Shown piece after piece: positions 23,735 through 35,355 of a stretch of 64,000 nucleotides of DNA. The stretch comes from Sphagnum magellanicum. Taxonomy: Eukaryota; Streptophyta; Sphagnopsida; Sphagnales; Sphagnaceae. The stretch is taken from NCBI GenBank assembly GCA_021904315.1, contig CM038910.1, positions 26,298,256 to 26,362,255 on the forward strand, in the 5' to 3' direction. The notes under the pieces were generated by a model that saw only the letters and a program-made list of their open reading frames with translations, ran no database searches and was not told the origin of the DNA. The stretch's first letter is position 1. Every line of letters starts with the position of its first letter. The position numbers and the translations under genes are program-made.

Positions 23735-25020
23735 TTGGCGTTGCCTACCAAGGCAAGGATATTGTGTTTAGATACATTATAGAGTACTAGTCTGTAAACC
23801 CATTTTGCAAGCAAAATGATCAAATAAGCAAAAGATTAAAGTGTTATGTATCAAAGTCCATTTTGTTCACTTCTACCCATCAAATGAATTCTGTGTAAAA
23901 AGGCACTGTTTTTTTCCACAACTGGTGTGTGTATATTGTGTGTGTGTGTGTGTTTTATTTTTTTCACACACACCAAAGGCCAAAACCCAAAACCTTTTTT
24001 TTCTTTTGGGGGTGGGTGGGGACATCATTTGCAAGAGAGATAGATGATGGGTATATAGGCTTTTAATAGTATATACCCTACTACTACCTTGACAGTTTTC
24101 CACACTAATCTTTTTTTTTTCAAGAATGTTGAAATTTTCTATTTTTTTAATTTTTTTTCCCCCAAGTAAAAAAAAATTTCTGAAAGAAAATATTGAACAT
24201 TCAAGAAAATTCTATTTGGTTGCAATGATTTTTCAAATTATTTATTTATTTGTTTGACAAACATTTTTTGAAGCTTGCTACCAAGGTATGTTCTTTTTTT
24301 TTTAACTAATTAATTATTTGACAAACATTGGTTCAACCTGCCAAGGTATTACAATATATGATATTATTATTAGATGCAAGAATAAACCCCTCCCCGCCTG
24401 CCCCAAAAAAAAAAAAAAACAATTTGGGGGGTATCCTAGAAAAAATCTACCTATTCCAAGTTTTTTTTTTGAAAAATGGGGTTAATAAGTGAATGCAACT
24501 TGTAGTCTTGCCTAATAAAAGGCATAGTTGACCCAAAAAAGGCATCCCACCCACCCCCAAAGTTTAAAAAATTATAAATGATGGTTCGTAAGAACATTCC
24601 ATTTGAGCTCAATGCAGATTAAAAATAGCAATCTCCCATGGAGATATCAACCGCCGCTCGCTTTGGCTGGGGGCTCTCAAGGGAGGGCTTCAGACAATCA
24701 TGAATTACCGAATCAAGCATGTGCGGACACCAATTATTTTATATAAGTAAGATAGTAGCTTGAAGGATTTTGCCCCTAGGTAATAATAAGTCTATTTTGA
24801 TATGAGGATTTTTGAAAGGATGATATTTTGGCTTGTGTTTAAACTTGGGATTAGTTATAGAGTTATAATATCTTGAAAGATTTTGGTTTCTTTTAGAGGA
24901 TATTTTGAAGATTATATTTCTACATGTTGAAATATTTGAGTTTTCATAATTCTTTCTTTTATCTTTGAAGATACTTTTTAATGTTAATGGCAAGGCCAAA
25001 GTGTGACGCACCCCTTGTTT
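23735..25020 (+). repeat. Dispersed repeat family 2, interrupted copy
   Basis: The left part at 23735-23790 ('ctaccaaggcaaggatat', then 'tacattatagagta') and the right part at 24745-25010 ('ggcttgtgttt', 'agttatagagttataatatc', 'atggcaaggcc') match the uninterrupted copy at 34590-34930. About 950 bp of AT-rich DNA separates them here. Short, non-coding open frames only. Confidence 0.6.
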
Positions 25021-25217
25021 CAATTCTTACATTGCCCAAGAGATTGCTCACAATATCCAGAAAAAAAATTAGCTAAATTCGGTTATATACCATAATATCT
25101 TTTCAGGTTCGGTAGGAGTTAAATCATTTTTGAAATCGTCAAATTTTGTAGAAATTATCTATTTTGAAGTGTTGAAAATTAAGAAATTACAAAGGAAAAT
25201 TACAAAAACTGAGGGAA

Positions 25218-25240
25218 GGGGGGGGGGGGGGGGGGGGGGG
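25218..25240 (+). repeat. G23 homopolymer
   Basis: An uninterrupted run of 23 G residues. Tracts this long are rare and prone to assembly error, so the true length is uncertain. Confidence 0.9.
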
Positions 25241-27220
25241 AACCAAGAGCTTCTTGCTTCAGGCTAGCCCACCATTTAGAACAAGTATCCAATTATTGAC
25301 AAACATTTCTTTATGTTATAATCTATTGGAAAAATGTTTTTTGCAAAAAGGAAGTTGTAAGAGTTGCAAAAAGTCTCATTTTGTTTTTAATGTTTAAAGT
25401 CCACAAAACATGTGAAAGAAACTACTTATATATTTATTGTCAAAATTTCATAAATTATCTTTTTTTTTACTGCCAAAGTGGATTTTGAAAAACAAAATAA
25501 TTATTGAGCACCTAAGTGTCGAACCTAAAGGTACTACTATGGTATCAGATATGAAAGGGGGTTTTTTTAGAAAAGAATCCTTCTATATTCTTGGTCATTG
25601 TTTGGAACTTATCACAAAAATATGGCAATTTGGAAAAAAAATTCATCAAAATCTGACAAATTTGCACCATTTTCTCCATGGAAAATCCTTTACATAGCTC
25701 AAAATCATTCGTGTTGAAATTGGGCCAAAATGCGCAAGTAAAAAAAATCATTGGTTAGCCTAGATCAAATGGAAGGCTTGGTTAATTATATCTTACGACG
25801 TTATGGATGCATTAAAATGGTAGCATCCAATGGTAGTATTTTTTAAATGGCTTTTACATAAATATGTTGTGATTTCCTTACATTGTTTCGCTATGTTGGA
25901 AAAAAGCCCAAATAAGGCGCATGTGGGTGGAAACCATTGGTAATTAGCTATTTATTTCTCTATGTTGATTTGTATTGTTGCTTTTGGGAATATGTTGAGA
26001 ACACTTTAGGAACTTTTTTAAGCGTCATGAGAACATTTTGAGAACATGATGGGAACACCAAAATCCAAAAAAAAAAAAAATTACTTAAAAATAAACTTTT
26101 GAACCATCCCCGAGAAAGGAGAGGGAGAAGAGGTACTTGAATTTTTTTTAGTTTAGGGATTTTGTTCGACTGCATGTTCTCAATAATGCTCTTATTACTT
26201 AGTGGTGTTCCCAATTTATTTTCCATGTGTTCTTTATTAAATTCCATATGCTTTGTTGGGCCCTGCCCCCACAAACAACCCCCCCACCCCCCCCCCCTCC
26301 AACAAAAAAATTTACCCAAATTTTTAATAATTCAACTTTTGGGTTTTCTAAATCATCAAATTTTTTAATTATTATTTATTTTATCAAAGATCATCAAATG
26401 TACATTAGGTTACACTAGATAACCAACAATATAGAAGCAATGTTTCTTTTTTTCAACTTTGTTATGTTGTTCAAATGGCGATCATCCATAAGTATATTTA
26501 TCCAAATTTGATGATACTCAAAATATGAAATTTTAAAAAATAAGCAATTGTAGGCAATTAAGGTGATTTTTTTTCTAAATATTTTAATTTTAAAGTTCAT
26601 TTTTTACCCAAAAAATTCAAAAAACAAGGAATTTGTGATAAGATATCTCTTTTAAAATAATTTTCTTGTAAAATGTTGAAAGCTCACACCAACTTAAATA
26701 AATAAATAAATAAAATCATTGTATAAAACGATGCTTAAATATTTTTATAATGTCTTCAGAATTCACAGCCTTTGCCATGGCAACGAGCGCACAAGGATCC
26801 ATGATGCAATTTGTGACACTTTTGTCATCATTGTGTGAGACATTGATTTTCACATGAGATGAAAATCACACAATTATATTCGTTCCCTCAATCATGTTTA
26901 ATTCATCCTATCAACAAGTCAACATTCTTCACCAAAGATGAAACTCACACCCTAGTTAATGTTGTAGTAAACCCAACACATGTGAATTTATTTCCTTGAT
27001 CTTACACAATTCAAAAAATAATGCCTTCAACAAAGTTCAAACCAAAGAAAGGAGTTATCATGACCAACACCCACTAATTAATTCCTTCCTATAACAATTG
27101 AAATATTTAAATGTCAACACAAAAATATTGATGTGTTCTTACATAATTCTACCAATGCCATTTGAAACTTGAAAAGTGCTGACTCACTGTATAGGTTAAG
27201 TCCAGTGACCTACCAGGTGG
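25241..27220. other. AT-rich intergenic DNA with GTTCCC/C-tract segment
   Basis: There is no supported gene. A GTTCTC/GGGAAC-rich segment and a C-rich tract occupy about 25985-26300. The remainder is low-complexity AT-rich sequence, including a short (AAAT)n run near 26695-26715. Confidence 0.5.
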
Positions 27221-27239
27221 ATCTTTGTTGTTTACTGTG

Positions 27240-27560
27240 TTTTCTGACATTAAAGATATCCTGAAAGTCACCCAGTATTCACCCTCTCTTTGGGCCTCAT
27301 TTCACCCTCAAACCCCTCTTTCAGTGATATCTGCAAAGTAAGGAAATTTGATAAAATCTGGATATGAAATGCCAAGACTCAGCATTTAATGCACAAGGTT
27401 CAAGAGTGATTATAATAGCTCTACAGGTAGGAGCAGTGAAAATATATGTAACAGCAGTGGAGACGCTCAGGAAAAAGGAAACATTGATGAAACTCAATTA
27501 ACAACAAAATTGATGGTTTTCTGAGCTTCAACCCCACTATTGAGTGCTAATGTACTTTTT
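27240..27560 (+). repeat. Dispersed repeat family 1, direct copy
   Basis: Carries the family blocks 'ctttgggcctcatttcaccc', 'ctgcaaagtaaggaaatt', 'gcacaaggttcaagagtgat' and 'ggagcagtgaaaatatatgt'. Same orientation as the copy at 32240-32640, opposite to 22860-23229. Confidence 0.75.
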
Positions 27561-27570
27561 TGCAGATTCA

Positions 27571-28926
27571 TCAGTCTATACTGACACTACCAGACGAAGA
27601 TGGAAGTAGTTTTTTTTCCTTGCAGAAGAATTTTTGGTTGGATAGCACTAGCAGAGATGATGGATTCCTGCTACATGAACCCCCATGGGGCCTCATCATT
27701 TCTTTCACCATGGAATTTAGCAAGACAAGAAGAGAATGATCATGCTCTGCCAGATTCTTCACTGGAAAAAACTCCACCAAGTCTCCCAATTGCACTCATT
27801 TGGAATTCTGTTATTTCTCACAAGAGTCAGTGGACAACAGCGGTGAAGGGTTTGGGAGTACCTACCAAGCTTTCTGCACGTGGCAGCTCCAACCATTTTA
27901 TGTCTTTCCAGTAATCCAGCAGCATGCTGATGATGATGACCACAGATCAATCTCTTTTCCACCTTCTAAAGAAGTATTTAGTTCTGACAAAGGGCTTTGA
28001 CATCTGCTACCAGACTCCCTCTCAACTTGGATATTAGGCATATCCTGGGTTCCTTTTGTTACAGCATCTTTTAAGGTTGATCTTTTAAGAAAAGGCCGAT
28101 CTTCAAGCTCCCCAAAGTAAGCATAACTAATTTTACTCACCAATGCTGCATCTGCAAAATCAAGCATACAACTATTTTTCACTTGCAATTCTGCATATGT
28201 GAAATCAAGCACATAACTATTTTCCACTCAGCAATTTTGCATCTGCAAAATCTCACAAGTTCATAGGCTCACACTGGGATCTCCCAAAAGCAGCCTGGTT
28301 TTCCTGTGAGTGTTTTCCATCTGCAAAATCTCAGAGATTATTATTAAGATCTCTCGGATCTCCACCATTCCTAGCAGATTAAAAGGAGACCATGGCAGCA
28401 GAAAGTCTGACAAATACATCCAAATTCTAATCCATGGTTTTCATATGACAAGCTGGAAACTGGACACTTTTGGATTAAAGATCTTGCTTATTGAATATTG
28501 AACATTAATCCAGATGCATCAATTACCTTGAGATTCGATCGCATAAGATTTAGTGTGCTTCCCCTGCTTGTGTTCTCACCTACACAGCTTTGCAAGCTCA
28601 ATGAAACAAGTAATTTCCTGCTTCGAAAAAAATCTTTCATAGGAGTGTGAGTAGACAAAGGGCTAAAAATCAAGAAGAATCTTGCACAATTAAGGAGCTT
28701 GAACTTTAGAGGCATACATACTGCCTGCTTTACCTCAGTCTTAAAACACACTGCCAGGTTCAAAATTCAGAGTTTGTCTTCGGGAACTTACCCAGTAGAG
28801 AAAAGCAGTACCACAAAAGTCAGGGATCCTCCATCCATACCCAAGGGCATCAAAGTTGAAGCTGTGATGCAAGCTTGAACCGTGTCCAAAAAGACAAAAA
28901 AGAATATATGGTTTATTGATGGGCAT
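27571..28926 (-). other. Coding-looking fragments of uncertain status
   Basis: Several minus-strand segments have gene-like composition and splice-like borders. The segment at about 28787-28870 reads LGYGWRIPDFCGTAFLYW and ends at a strong GTAAGT donor. A block at 27898-28130 is open and reads LKRSTLKDAVTKGTQDMP. The frame at 27571-27795 ends with a stop just short of repeat family 1. They do not assemble into a protein I recognise. This could be a small multi-exon gene, a decayed gene, or downstream sequence of the translocator at 29514-30590. A resemblance of the GWRIP segment to the DFGWGKP motif of BAHD acyltransferases is too short to use. Confidence 0.25.
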
Positions 28927-29513
28927 TGGCAGAGCAATATGCTCTGTGGATTAGATTGGACAAGAGGTGCTTCTCCTCAAACAAGTATCCCTCAAACAAA
29001 TGAGCTGTTGGTTGATGATACTAAGCTAACTTTCAAAATCACTAAGAGGCCCCACCCTAATCCTACAAACTCTCGACTCCCTGAAGATTAACTTATAAGA
29101 CAGGCAGAGATCCCAATCCCCAAAACAACAAACTTTCAGAGATTCTACCGATCCTACTGCTAAACAACAGAAGAATATATAGACCGCTCTAATTCTAACA
29201 GACGTTGCACCCACCATTGACAACAGAAATATTTAATCTCAGAACCCTTGAACCGGCAAATGTGCAGCAGTGCAATGCACAACAATCTCTAAAATTTCCT
29301 TCCACAGTGTTCAATTTGAGCACCCATTACCACTGCCTCCACAGGCCATGAGAACTGCATGAGCATGGTGAGCTCTAATTGGGGGCCCAACAGAGCAAAT
29401 CTACCAGAAAAGAAGGCAAGGGTTCTGTTCATTGGCAGGTGCAACCTATAGAACTCTACCTATGGTACTACCAGTTTTTGTAAGAGGGGGAGAAACAAAG
29501 AGACACTGAGATT

Positions 29514-30590
29514 CTAAGATTCGGAATTGTTCTTCTGTGGTGGCAAGGGGATGGTAGTGGTCTCCTCTAGTCTCTCAAGCTTCTTCTTCTCTAAAAGGCC
29601 CACCTCCTCATCAACAGCTGGAGACTGCAGCTGCTTCTGTGCCTCCTTGGCCTTGAGAGCCTGCAGCTTTGCATGGTTATAGAAGCACACCCCAATAAAG
29701 GCAACCACATAACCCATAAGGTTAATGGGAGTAACCCGATCCATGATGACTGACCATGAGAAGGCAATGAGCAGCCAGTCTTTGGCCACACCTGCAACAT
29801 TCATAGTCAAAGCCGAAGTTTTCCCCACCAGCAGAAACACTGCCAGGTTGAGTGCGAACGCAGCCAGGGAATTCAACCCAAACACAACAAAATCCACCTT
29901 GAATGTGGATGTTGCCTGCAGAACTGGATACTCCACAAGCGCCCAAGGGATGGAGAGAAAAACAAAACAGCATGGTGCAACATAGTAGAGAGTGGAAATA
30001 GGATTCAGAGTGATCCCTTTGGAAGTCAAGAGAATCTGGATCATCACTAGGCGAATAGCTTCAACAACCACGGCACCCAGTTGCAGCAGCACACCAAAGA
30101 GATTGAATTTCGCCTCACCATAAGCTGCAATGGCAACTCCCACAGAGATCCCCACCATGTTGGTCATGGTCTTGGAGTCAAAGGCATCTTTCTTCAGCAT
30201 GACGCCAGTGGAGTACACTGCAACAGGCATGAGAGCCTTGAGCATCTGAATGAAGGAGACGGAAAGGTAGATGTAAGCAGAATTGGACAACCAGAGGGAG
30301 AGAGAATACAAAGCCCCGATTGGCACCACGGAGGACATGAAAAGCTCCCTCGTCATGTTCAGCGGCTCCACTACCTTGAAGACGCGTACCAGGAAGAAGG
30401 CTATGAAGGAGCAGAAGCCCATGTGTATCATGGTCAGACTGATCGGGAAAGGCCAGTTGTACATCTTGCGATCCAGAATGTACTTGTTGAACACAATCAC
30501 CGTGAAGCTAAGGAAAATCCAGATCGCTACGTAAGCGTAGCTCACCAAGATCTTCTTGTACACCGCTGCTGCGGCCTCTCCCCTCCCCAT
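29514..30590 (-). CDS. Sugar-phosphate/phosphate translocator, KT/TPT family, intronless
   Basis: A 358-residue single-exon protein of the plant drug/metabolite-transporter superfamily. It belongs to the group annotated as probable sugar phosphate/phosphate translocators of the KT subfamily, generally placed in Golgi or other endomembranes; the substrate is not deducible here. Family marks are [106 protein letters not shown] and [16 protein letters not shown]. About ten hydrophobic segments are visible, with a cytosolic-type charged tail at the C-terminus. I chose the ATG at 30590 ([15 protein letters not shown]) because the family starts MG-K/R-G. The frame is open further upstream to an ATG at 30779, which would add 63 basic residues without family support. 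Confidence 0.93.
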   Translation of the reverse strand: MGRGEAAAAVYKKILVSYAYVAIWIFLSFTVIVFNKYILDRKMYNWPFPISLTMIHMGFCSFIAFFLVRVFKVVEPLNMTRELFMSSVVPIGALYSLSLWLSNSAYIYLSVSFIQMLKALMPVAVYSTGVMLKKDAFDSKTMTNMVGISVGVAIAAYGEAKFNLFGVLLQLGAVVVEAIRLVMIQILLTSKGITLNPISTLYYVAPCCFVFLSIPWALVEYPVLQATSTFKVDFVVFGLNSLAAFALNLAVFLLVGKTSALTMNVAGVAKDWLLIAFSWSVIMDRVTPINLMGYVVAFIGVCFYNHAKLQALKAKEAQKQLQSPAVDEEVGLLEKKKLERLEETTTIPLPPQKNNSES

Positions 30591-32100
30591 TGTCCCGCTC
30601 TTTTGCTCTGCTTCGTTCAACAAGCCTGTTGTTTGCCTCTTCCCTGTTCTTCTTCCACAGAAGTGTGAACAGGATGATTCTCTTCCTAGTTCTAGAGAGA
30701 CAATGACGCTCTTCCAACGCTTCAGAGCTCTCTTGAGAGCAGGAAATAGCCCCAATCTCTGACGTTTTTTGCTTCTCAAGACAATGTTTCGTGCTCTGAC
30801 GCTCTCTGCTTTCTATTCTTTTCTGTTCAAATCATAATACTTACAGCATCGGTTTGATCAACCGCTTGTCTCCGGGGCCTTCCGCTTGCTGCGATCCTGC
30901 AAAGCTCCGAAAGAAAGCTTCGATTTCACTCTGCCTCCGTCGTTTTCAGATAATACGAAGCTCCAGAATCAAAGATGCAATTTCCCGCAGTTCGGCAGAC
31001 ACTAAGTTCTGATTTTCGTCCAAATCCGCGTATACTACTCTTCTCTCTCTTTCTATCTCCCCTCGTACATCGCCTCTCTCAGAGAAGAAAAACCGAAGCA
31101 AAAACCAAAGCAATGCCGAACAGATACGCTAATCTCACTCCTCTCTTTCCTATTTTCAATTCTTCTTGCCCAAGAAAAGAAAGCAACGAACTGAAGAGAG
31201 ATCGTCAGACCTCCAGAAACAAATATGAAGTTTTTGCACTTGGTTCTGGTTTTTTCCAAAACCGTGTATTTACTCTTCTCTCTGTTTCTATCTCCCCTCG
31301 TACGTCGCCAATCTCCGGAAAGAAAAACCCCGCAAAACCCAAAGCATTGCCAGAAAACAGATACACAGATCCCACTACTCCTCTCTGTAGAATTTCAATT
31401 CTCCTTGCTCAAGGACAAAAAACAGCAACTGATAACTGTAGGGAGGCGATCCTCAGACCTGCTCCTCCGGACGAGTTTCGCGCCTCCAAAAATGGACAAT
31501 GAGTTTCACCTCCGTTCTTCCTCGTCTCTTGTCTGTTTCGGGTCGTTTAAAAGCCAAAAAAAGAACAGCAATAACACGCATTTTCAGCTACAGCACTGAT
31601 CTGACTTCAATCAACAGAGCGTGGAGCAATCAGAAGCGCAACAACCGCAGGAAATTTAGCACGGGCGAGAGCAGTGGTGCACTTCCGCCATCACTCCTCT
31701 TTCCCCTCCTCGCTCTCTCCCACCTTCCCTCCCTCCCTCCCTCCCTCCCTCCACGCCTTCAAAGCCCTGAGAATCTTTTCCGTATCTTTTTCCTCCCACG
31801 GTTCAGATTTCCTAATGTCCACATCCGACGGTCGTCCACCACCGAAATTGAAAAGATGTCACTTTTGCATTGCTGCAATGCTGGGTGGTCCCGGGCAAAT
31901 GGTGGGTCGGGGGCCCAGGCGACCCGCGCTAGTTCTCCATCTCACCGTTCACCCGGTTACTTATCGGACGGTTGCCGTGGTGACTGACTGGTAACCACCA
32001 GTTGATTTTACCAGAGGTTTCGGTCGTCGTCACGCGGGGTTCCAAAGTCGGGCGACGCGGAAAGGTGACCGGCTGTAGCTAGTCTCCGGCCTGTACTGTG
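30591..32100. other. Translocator 5' flank, CT-rich
   Basis: GC- and CT-rich DNA upstream of the minus-strand translocator; probable 5' UTR and promoter. It contains a tandem duplication (31020-31490) and a (CCCT)n run near 31725-31752. Several 70-175 codon frames on the plus strand track the duplication and show no family resemblance, so they are not called as genes. Confidence 0.5.
31020..31490 (+). repeat. Tandem duplication of about 236 bp upstream of the translocator
   Basis: The two units (from about 31020 and 31256) share 'actcttctctct', 'tttctatctcccctcgtac', 'acagata' and 'cctccagaa/cctgctcc' landmarks in order. Divergence is moderate, so the duplication is not recent. Confidence 0.8.
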
Positions 32101-32239
32101 TGTTATCTTAGGTACCTAGTAGCCTATTTATTATAGGCTGCCCAGACTAAAAATAACTCCTGGCCCGGAATTAATAATTCCTTTTAATCAATGCCCGGAC
32201 TGCCCTCCGCCCACCCCCCCTACGCCAATTTGAAAAGCA

Positions 32240-32640
32240 AATTCACCCTGTCTTCACCCTGTCTTTGGGCCTCCTTTCACCCTCTGACCCCTCTTTTAGT
32301 GGCATCCGTAAAGTAAGGAAATTTTATTAAATCTCAGTATGAAAATGCTGAAACTCAGTACGAAATGCCGAATCTCATCATTTAATGCACAAGGTTCGAG
32401 AGGAATTATAGTAGCTGTACAGATAGGAGCAGTGAAAATATATGTAGCAGCAGTGGAGGCGCTCAGTAAAAAAGAAAGATAGGGTGAAACTCAGGAAACC
32501 ATCAAATGAATGGTTTTCTCAGTGAATGCTAATGTAGCTAATGTACTTTTTTGCAGGTTTCTTTTGAAATTCACCTTGTGTATGACCAAACTCAGGGTAC
32601 TGCTGCTGTGTTTGCCTGACTTTATGGATATCTCTATTGT
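32240..32640 (+). repeat. Dispersed repeat family 1, longest copy
   Basis: Contains all blocks seen in the other copies, from 'ttcaccctgtctttgggcct' to 'gtatgaccaaactcagggta'. The right end includes the block found at the left end of the inverted copy at 22860-23229, which helps define family limits. No open frame of note. Confidence 0.75.
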
Positions 32641-33419
32641 CTAAATATGGTGTGACTTTTGACTTTTTTTTTCCTCAAAATATGGCGAATTTTTTGCATT
32701 TTTTCCCCCAAAAAAAAACCCTTTGTACACTTTGAAAAGGAATTTTAATTTTAATTTTTGGGTTGGCACACAGTGTGAAATTTCACCAAGGAAAATGCAC
32801 TAATTGGGAGACATACCGCCATTTTTGTAAAAAAAGATATGGGGTTTTCATTCCAAGGCTTGTAACCTTAGTGATCTTTCGATACCTTTGCCCAAAACTG
32901 CAAGCAAAATAATGGAAAGGTTTACATACAACCGAATGGAATTATTGAATTTCCCAAGCCCCCAAACAGAAAGTAAAATAATAATAACAACAATAATAAA
33001 TTTCATGGAAAAAAAATTAAAAATTCATTTCATTGAACAAGTAAGAGATTTTTCTAGTGATGTCCTTATGGGAACTCATATTTCCCGTAGATTTTTTTTT
33101 TAAAAATAAAAGTTGTGAGGTCTTTTCATTACATGGGTTTAATTCTTCCTCAACCCGACCTTATTGTACACGAAAGAATGAGTAGAACTGAAATAATGAA
33201 ATGAATTGAGTACGAAGTAGGTAGTGCTCTATTATGCAATGAAAACCCAATGGATCATTGAGCCTGCAGAAGAACAAAAAAGAATGATTCCAAAATCGTA
33301 TACCTAATTTTCAATATAAGTGTCAAAAATTGAAACCATTTCATTCCATAATTCCAGTTGACAAACAATTCAAAACATCATCTCACCGAGGAGGCTGTGA
33401 AATGATGCCAAAATCCATG

Positions 33420-33800
33420 CATAAATAAAATGGAACAAATGGATGAAAGATTAAATGAAATGGGACGAATGGATGTAACATTAAATGAAATGGGACGAAT
33501 GGATGTAAAGATTAAATGAAATGGGATGAATGGATGTAAGATTAAATGAAATGGAACAAATGGATGAAAGATTAAATGAAATGGGACGAATGGATGTAAA
33601 GATTAAATGAAATGGAACAAATGGATGAAAGATTAAATGAAATGGGATGAATGGATGTAAAGATTAAATGAAACGGAACAAATGGATGAAAAAATTAAAC
33701 GAAATGAGATGAATGGATGTAAAGATTAAATGAAACAGAACAAATGGATGAAAGATTAAATGAAATGGGATGAATGGATGTAAAGATTAAATGAAATGGA
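33420..33800 (+). repeat. 30-bp tandem array (about twelve units)
   Basis: The units read 'gattaaatgaaatgg', then 'gacgaatggatgtaaa' or 'aacaaatggatgaaa'. The two unit types partly alternate, giving a higher-order period near 60 bp. It ends abruptly against an inverted copy of repeat family 2 at 33800. Confidence 0.9.
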
Positions 33801-34040
33801 ACAAGGGCGTGGCCTTGCCATTTACATTAAAAAGCATCTTAAGGCAAAAGAAGAATTATGGAAATTCAAATATTTCACCTTACAAAAATACAATCTTCAA
33901 AAAAAATCCTCTAAAAGACACCAAAATCGTTCACGATATCATAACTCGATAACTAATCTCAAGTTTCAGCACAAGCAAAAATATCATCTTCCAAAATTCC
34001 TTGTTAGGTTCCATATTGTTGGCTGGCCTATTGGAACCTA
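33800..34040 (-). repeat. Dispersed repeat family 2, inverted copy
   Basis: Reverse-complement match to 34640-34930 and 24745-25010. Landmarks are 'gtggccttgccatttacatt', 'gaagaattatggaaattcaa' and 'ctaatctcaagtttcagcac'. It lies about 600 bp from a direct copy, so the two form a loose inverted pair. Confidence 0.75.
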
Positions 34041-34589
34041 ATACAGAATAAATTTATTTTTGAAACTATTTATTTAATTTCTGAAAATTAAAAAAAACCC
34101 CCCAAAAATGCAAATTTTCACATTTTAAAAAAAAAAAAGAATTTTGGCAACTAAGAAAAAATTTGTCACAAAAAGAAGAAGACACCAAAAGGAGGAGACT
34201 GAAAGGATTGGGACAAAATGGAAGAATATCAATGATGCTACTACAAGTGCATGATTACTATGGTGCTGATAACATGAACCAATCAAAGCAAATAAAAATT
34301 ATGGCTATATACGGTTATTCCACTTTCGGGTGGTCAAGTTAAGCACATGTGTATGAAATATGAAGCAATCAAGCAAAATTGAATTATGGCTATTGCACTT
34401 TATTGCACTTTTGGAGTCCAGTTTCACATGTGTATGGTGCAACCAACCCAAAATTGTTAGGCCAATTGAGGACAAGTCATGATGCGGGCTCCTTCACAAT
34501 GCATGAATTCCATAGTAGTAGTAATGTGCTCTCCCATTTTGTTCAATTCCAAGCTTGTGTTTGTCCATAGTACAAAGTGGCCTTTGTTG

Positions 34590-34935
34590 GTGTCACCTAC
34601 CAAGGCAAGGACATTGTGTTTAGATTCATTATAGAGTATAGTAGCTTAAGGGATTTTTATAGGCCCCTACTAGGTAATAATAATAGGTCTATTTTTATAT
34701 AAGGATTTTTGAAAGATAATAATATTTTGGCTTGTGTTGAAACTTGAGATTAGTTATTATAGAGTTATAATATCTTAAATGATTTTTGGTTTATTTTAGA
34801 GGATTTTTTGAAGATTATATTTTTGTATTGTGAAATAATAATATTTGAGTTTCCGTAATTCTTCTTTTGCCTTAAGATACATTTTTAATGTAAATGGCAA
34901 GGCCACAGTGTCACACACACAACCCTTGTTGTGTG
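34590..34935 (+). repeat. Dispersed repeat family 2, direct copy
   Basis: The most complete copy, running from 'ctaccaaggcaaggacattg' through 'gattcattatagagtatagt' and 'ttttggcttgtgttgaaact' to 'aatggcaaggccacagtgtc'. It is followed by a (GT)n microsatellite at 34929-34952. A short duplicate of its right end recurs at about 35150-35222. Confidence 0.75.
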
Positions 34936-35239
34936 TGTGTGTGTGTGTGTGTGGCTTGGTGTAGATGAGGTGGTGATCAGCGACAAGCTTATTTAGCCAA
35001 ATTTGGCTATTAAAAATATGAAAGGAAAAAATTAAACATCCTTATATTTTTTGGCTACCTACTTATTTGAACATTTCATAAGAAATCTGACAATTTTCTT
35101 TTTAATTTTCTAATTTTGGGTGTTCTAAAAAACATCATTGAATTCGTAAACAATTAATTTCATAATTCTTCTTTTGCTTTTTTTAAAGATATTTTTAATG
35201 TAAATGGCAAGGCCACAGTGTCTGGTACAAGGGACATAA

Positions 35240-35355
35240 TGGTGAAATGTTGCTATTGGGAACATCTCCTAAGGAACACATTGGGAACTTTATTAACATT
35301 TTGGGAACCTTAAATGAACATCTTGGGAACAACCCCCCCCCCCCCCCCCCGCCCA
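35240..35355 (-). repeat. GGGAAC-rich segment with C18 tract
   Basis: Recurring 'gggaac' motifs run into 18 consecutive C residues (35333-35350). This is the same association seen at 23230-23640 and near 26000-26300, here with GTTCCC on the opposite strand. Confidence 0.7.

Noticed and set aside
28787-28870. Possible BAHD acyltransferase motif (GWRIP resembling DFGWGKP)
   Set aside because: Only one short motif; the HxxxD motif and other BAHD landmarks were not found nearby.
30081-30668. 195-codon plus-strand frame opposite the translocator
   Set aside because: Antisense shadow of the strongly conserved minus-strand translocator; no independent support.
30979-31994. Plus-strand frames of 106-175 codons upstream of the translocator
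   Set aside because: They follow the CT-rich duplicated block and (CCCT)n tract and read as low-complexity Ser/Leu/Pro sequence.
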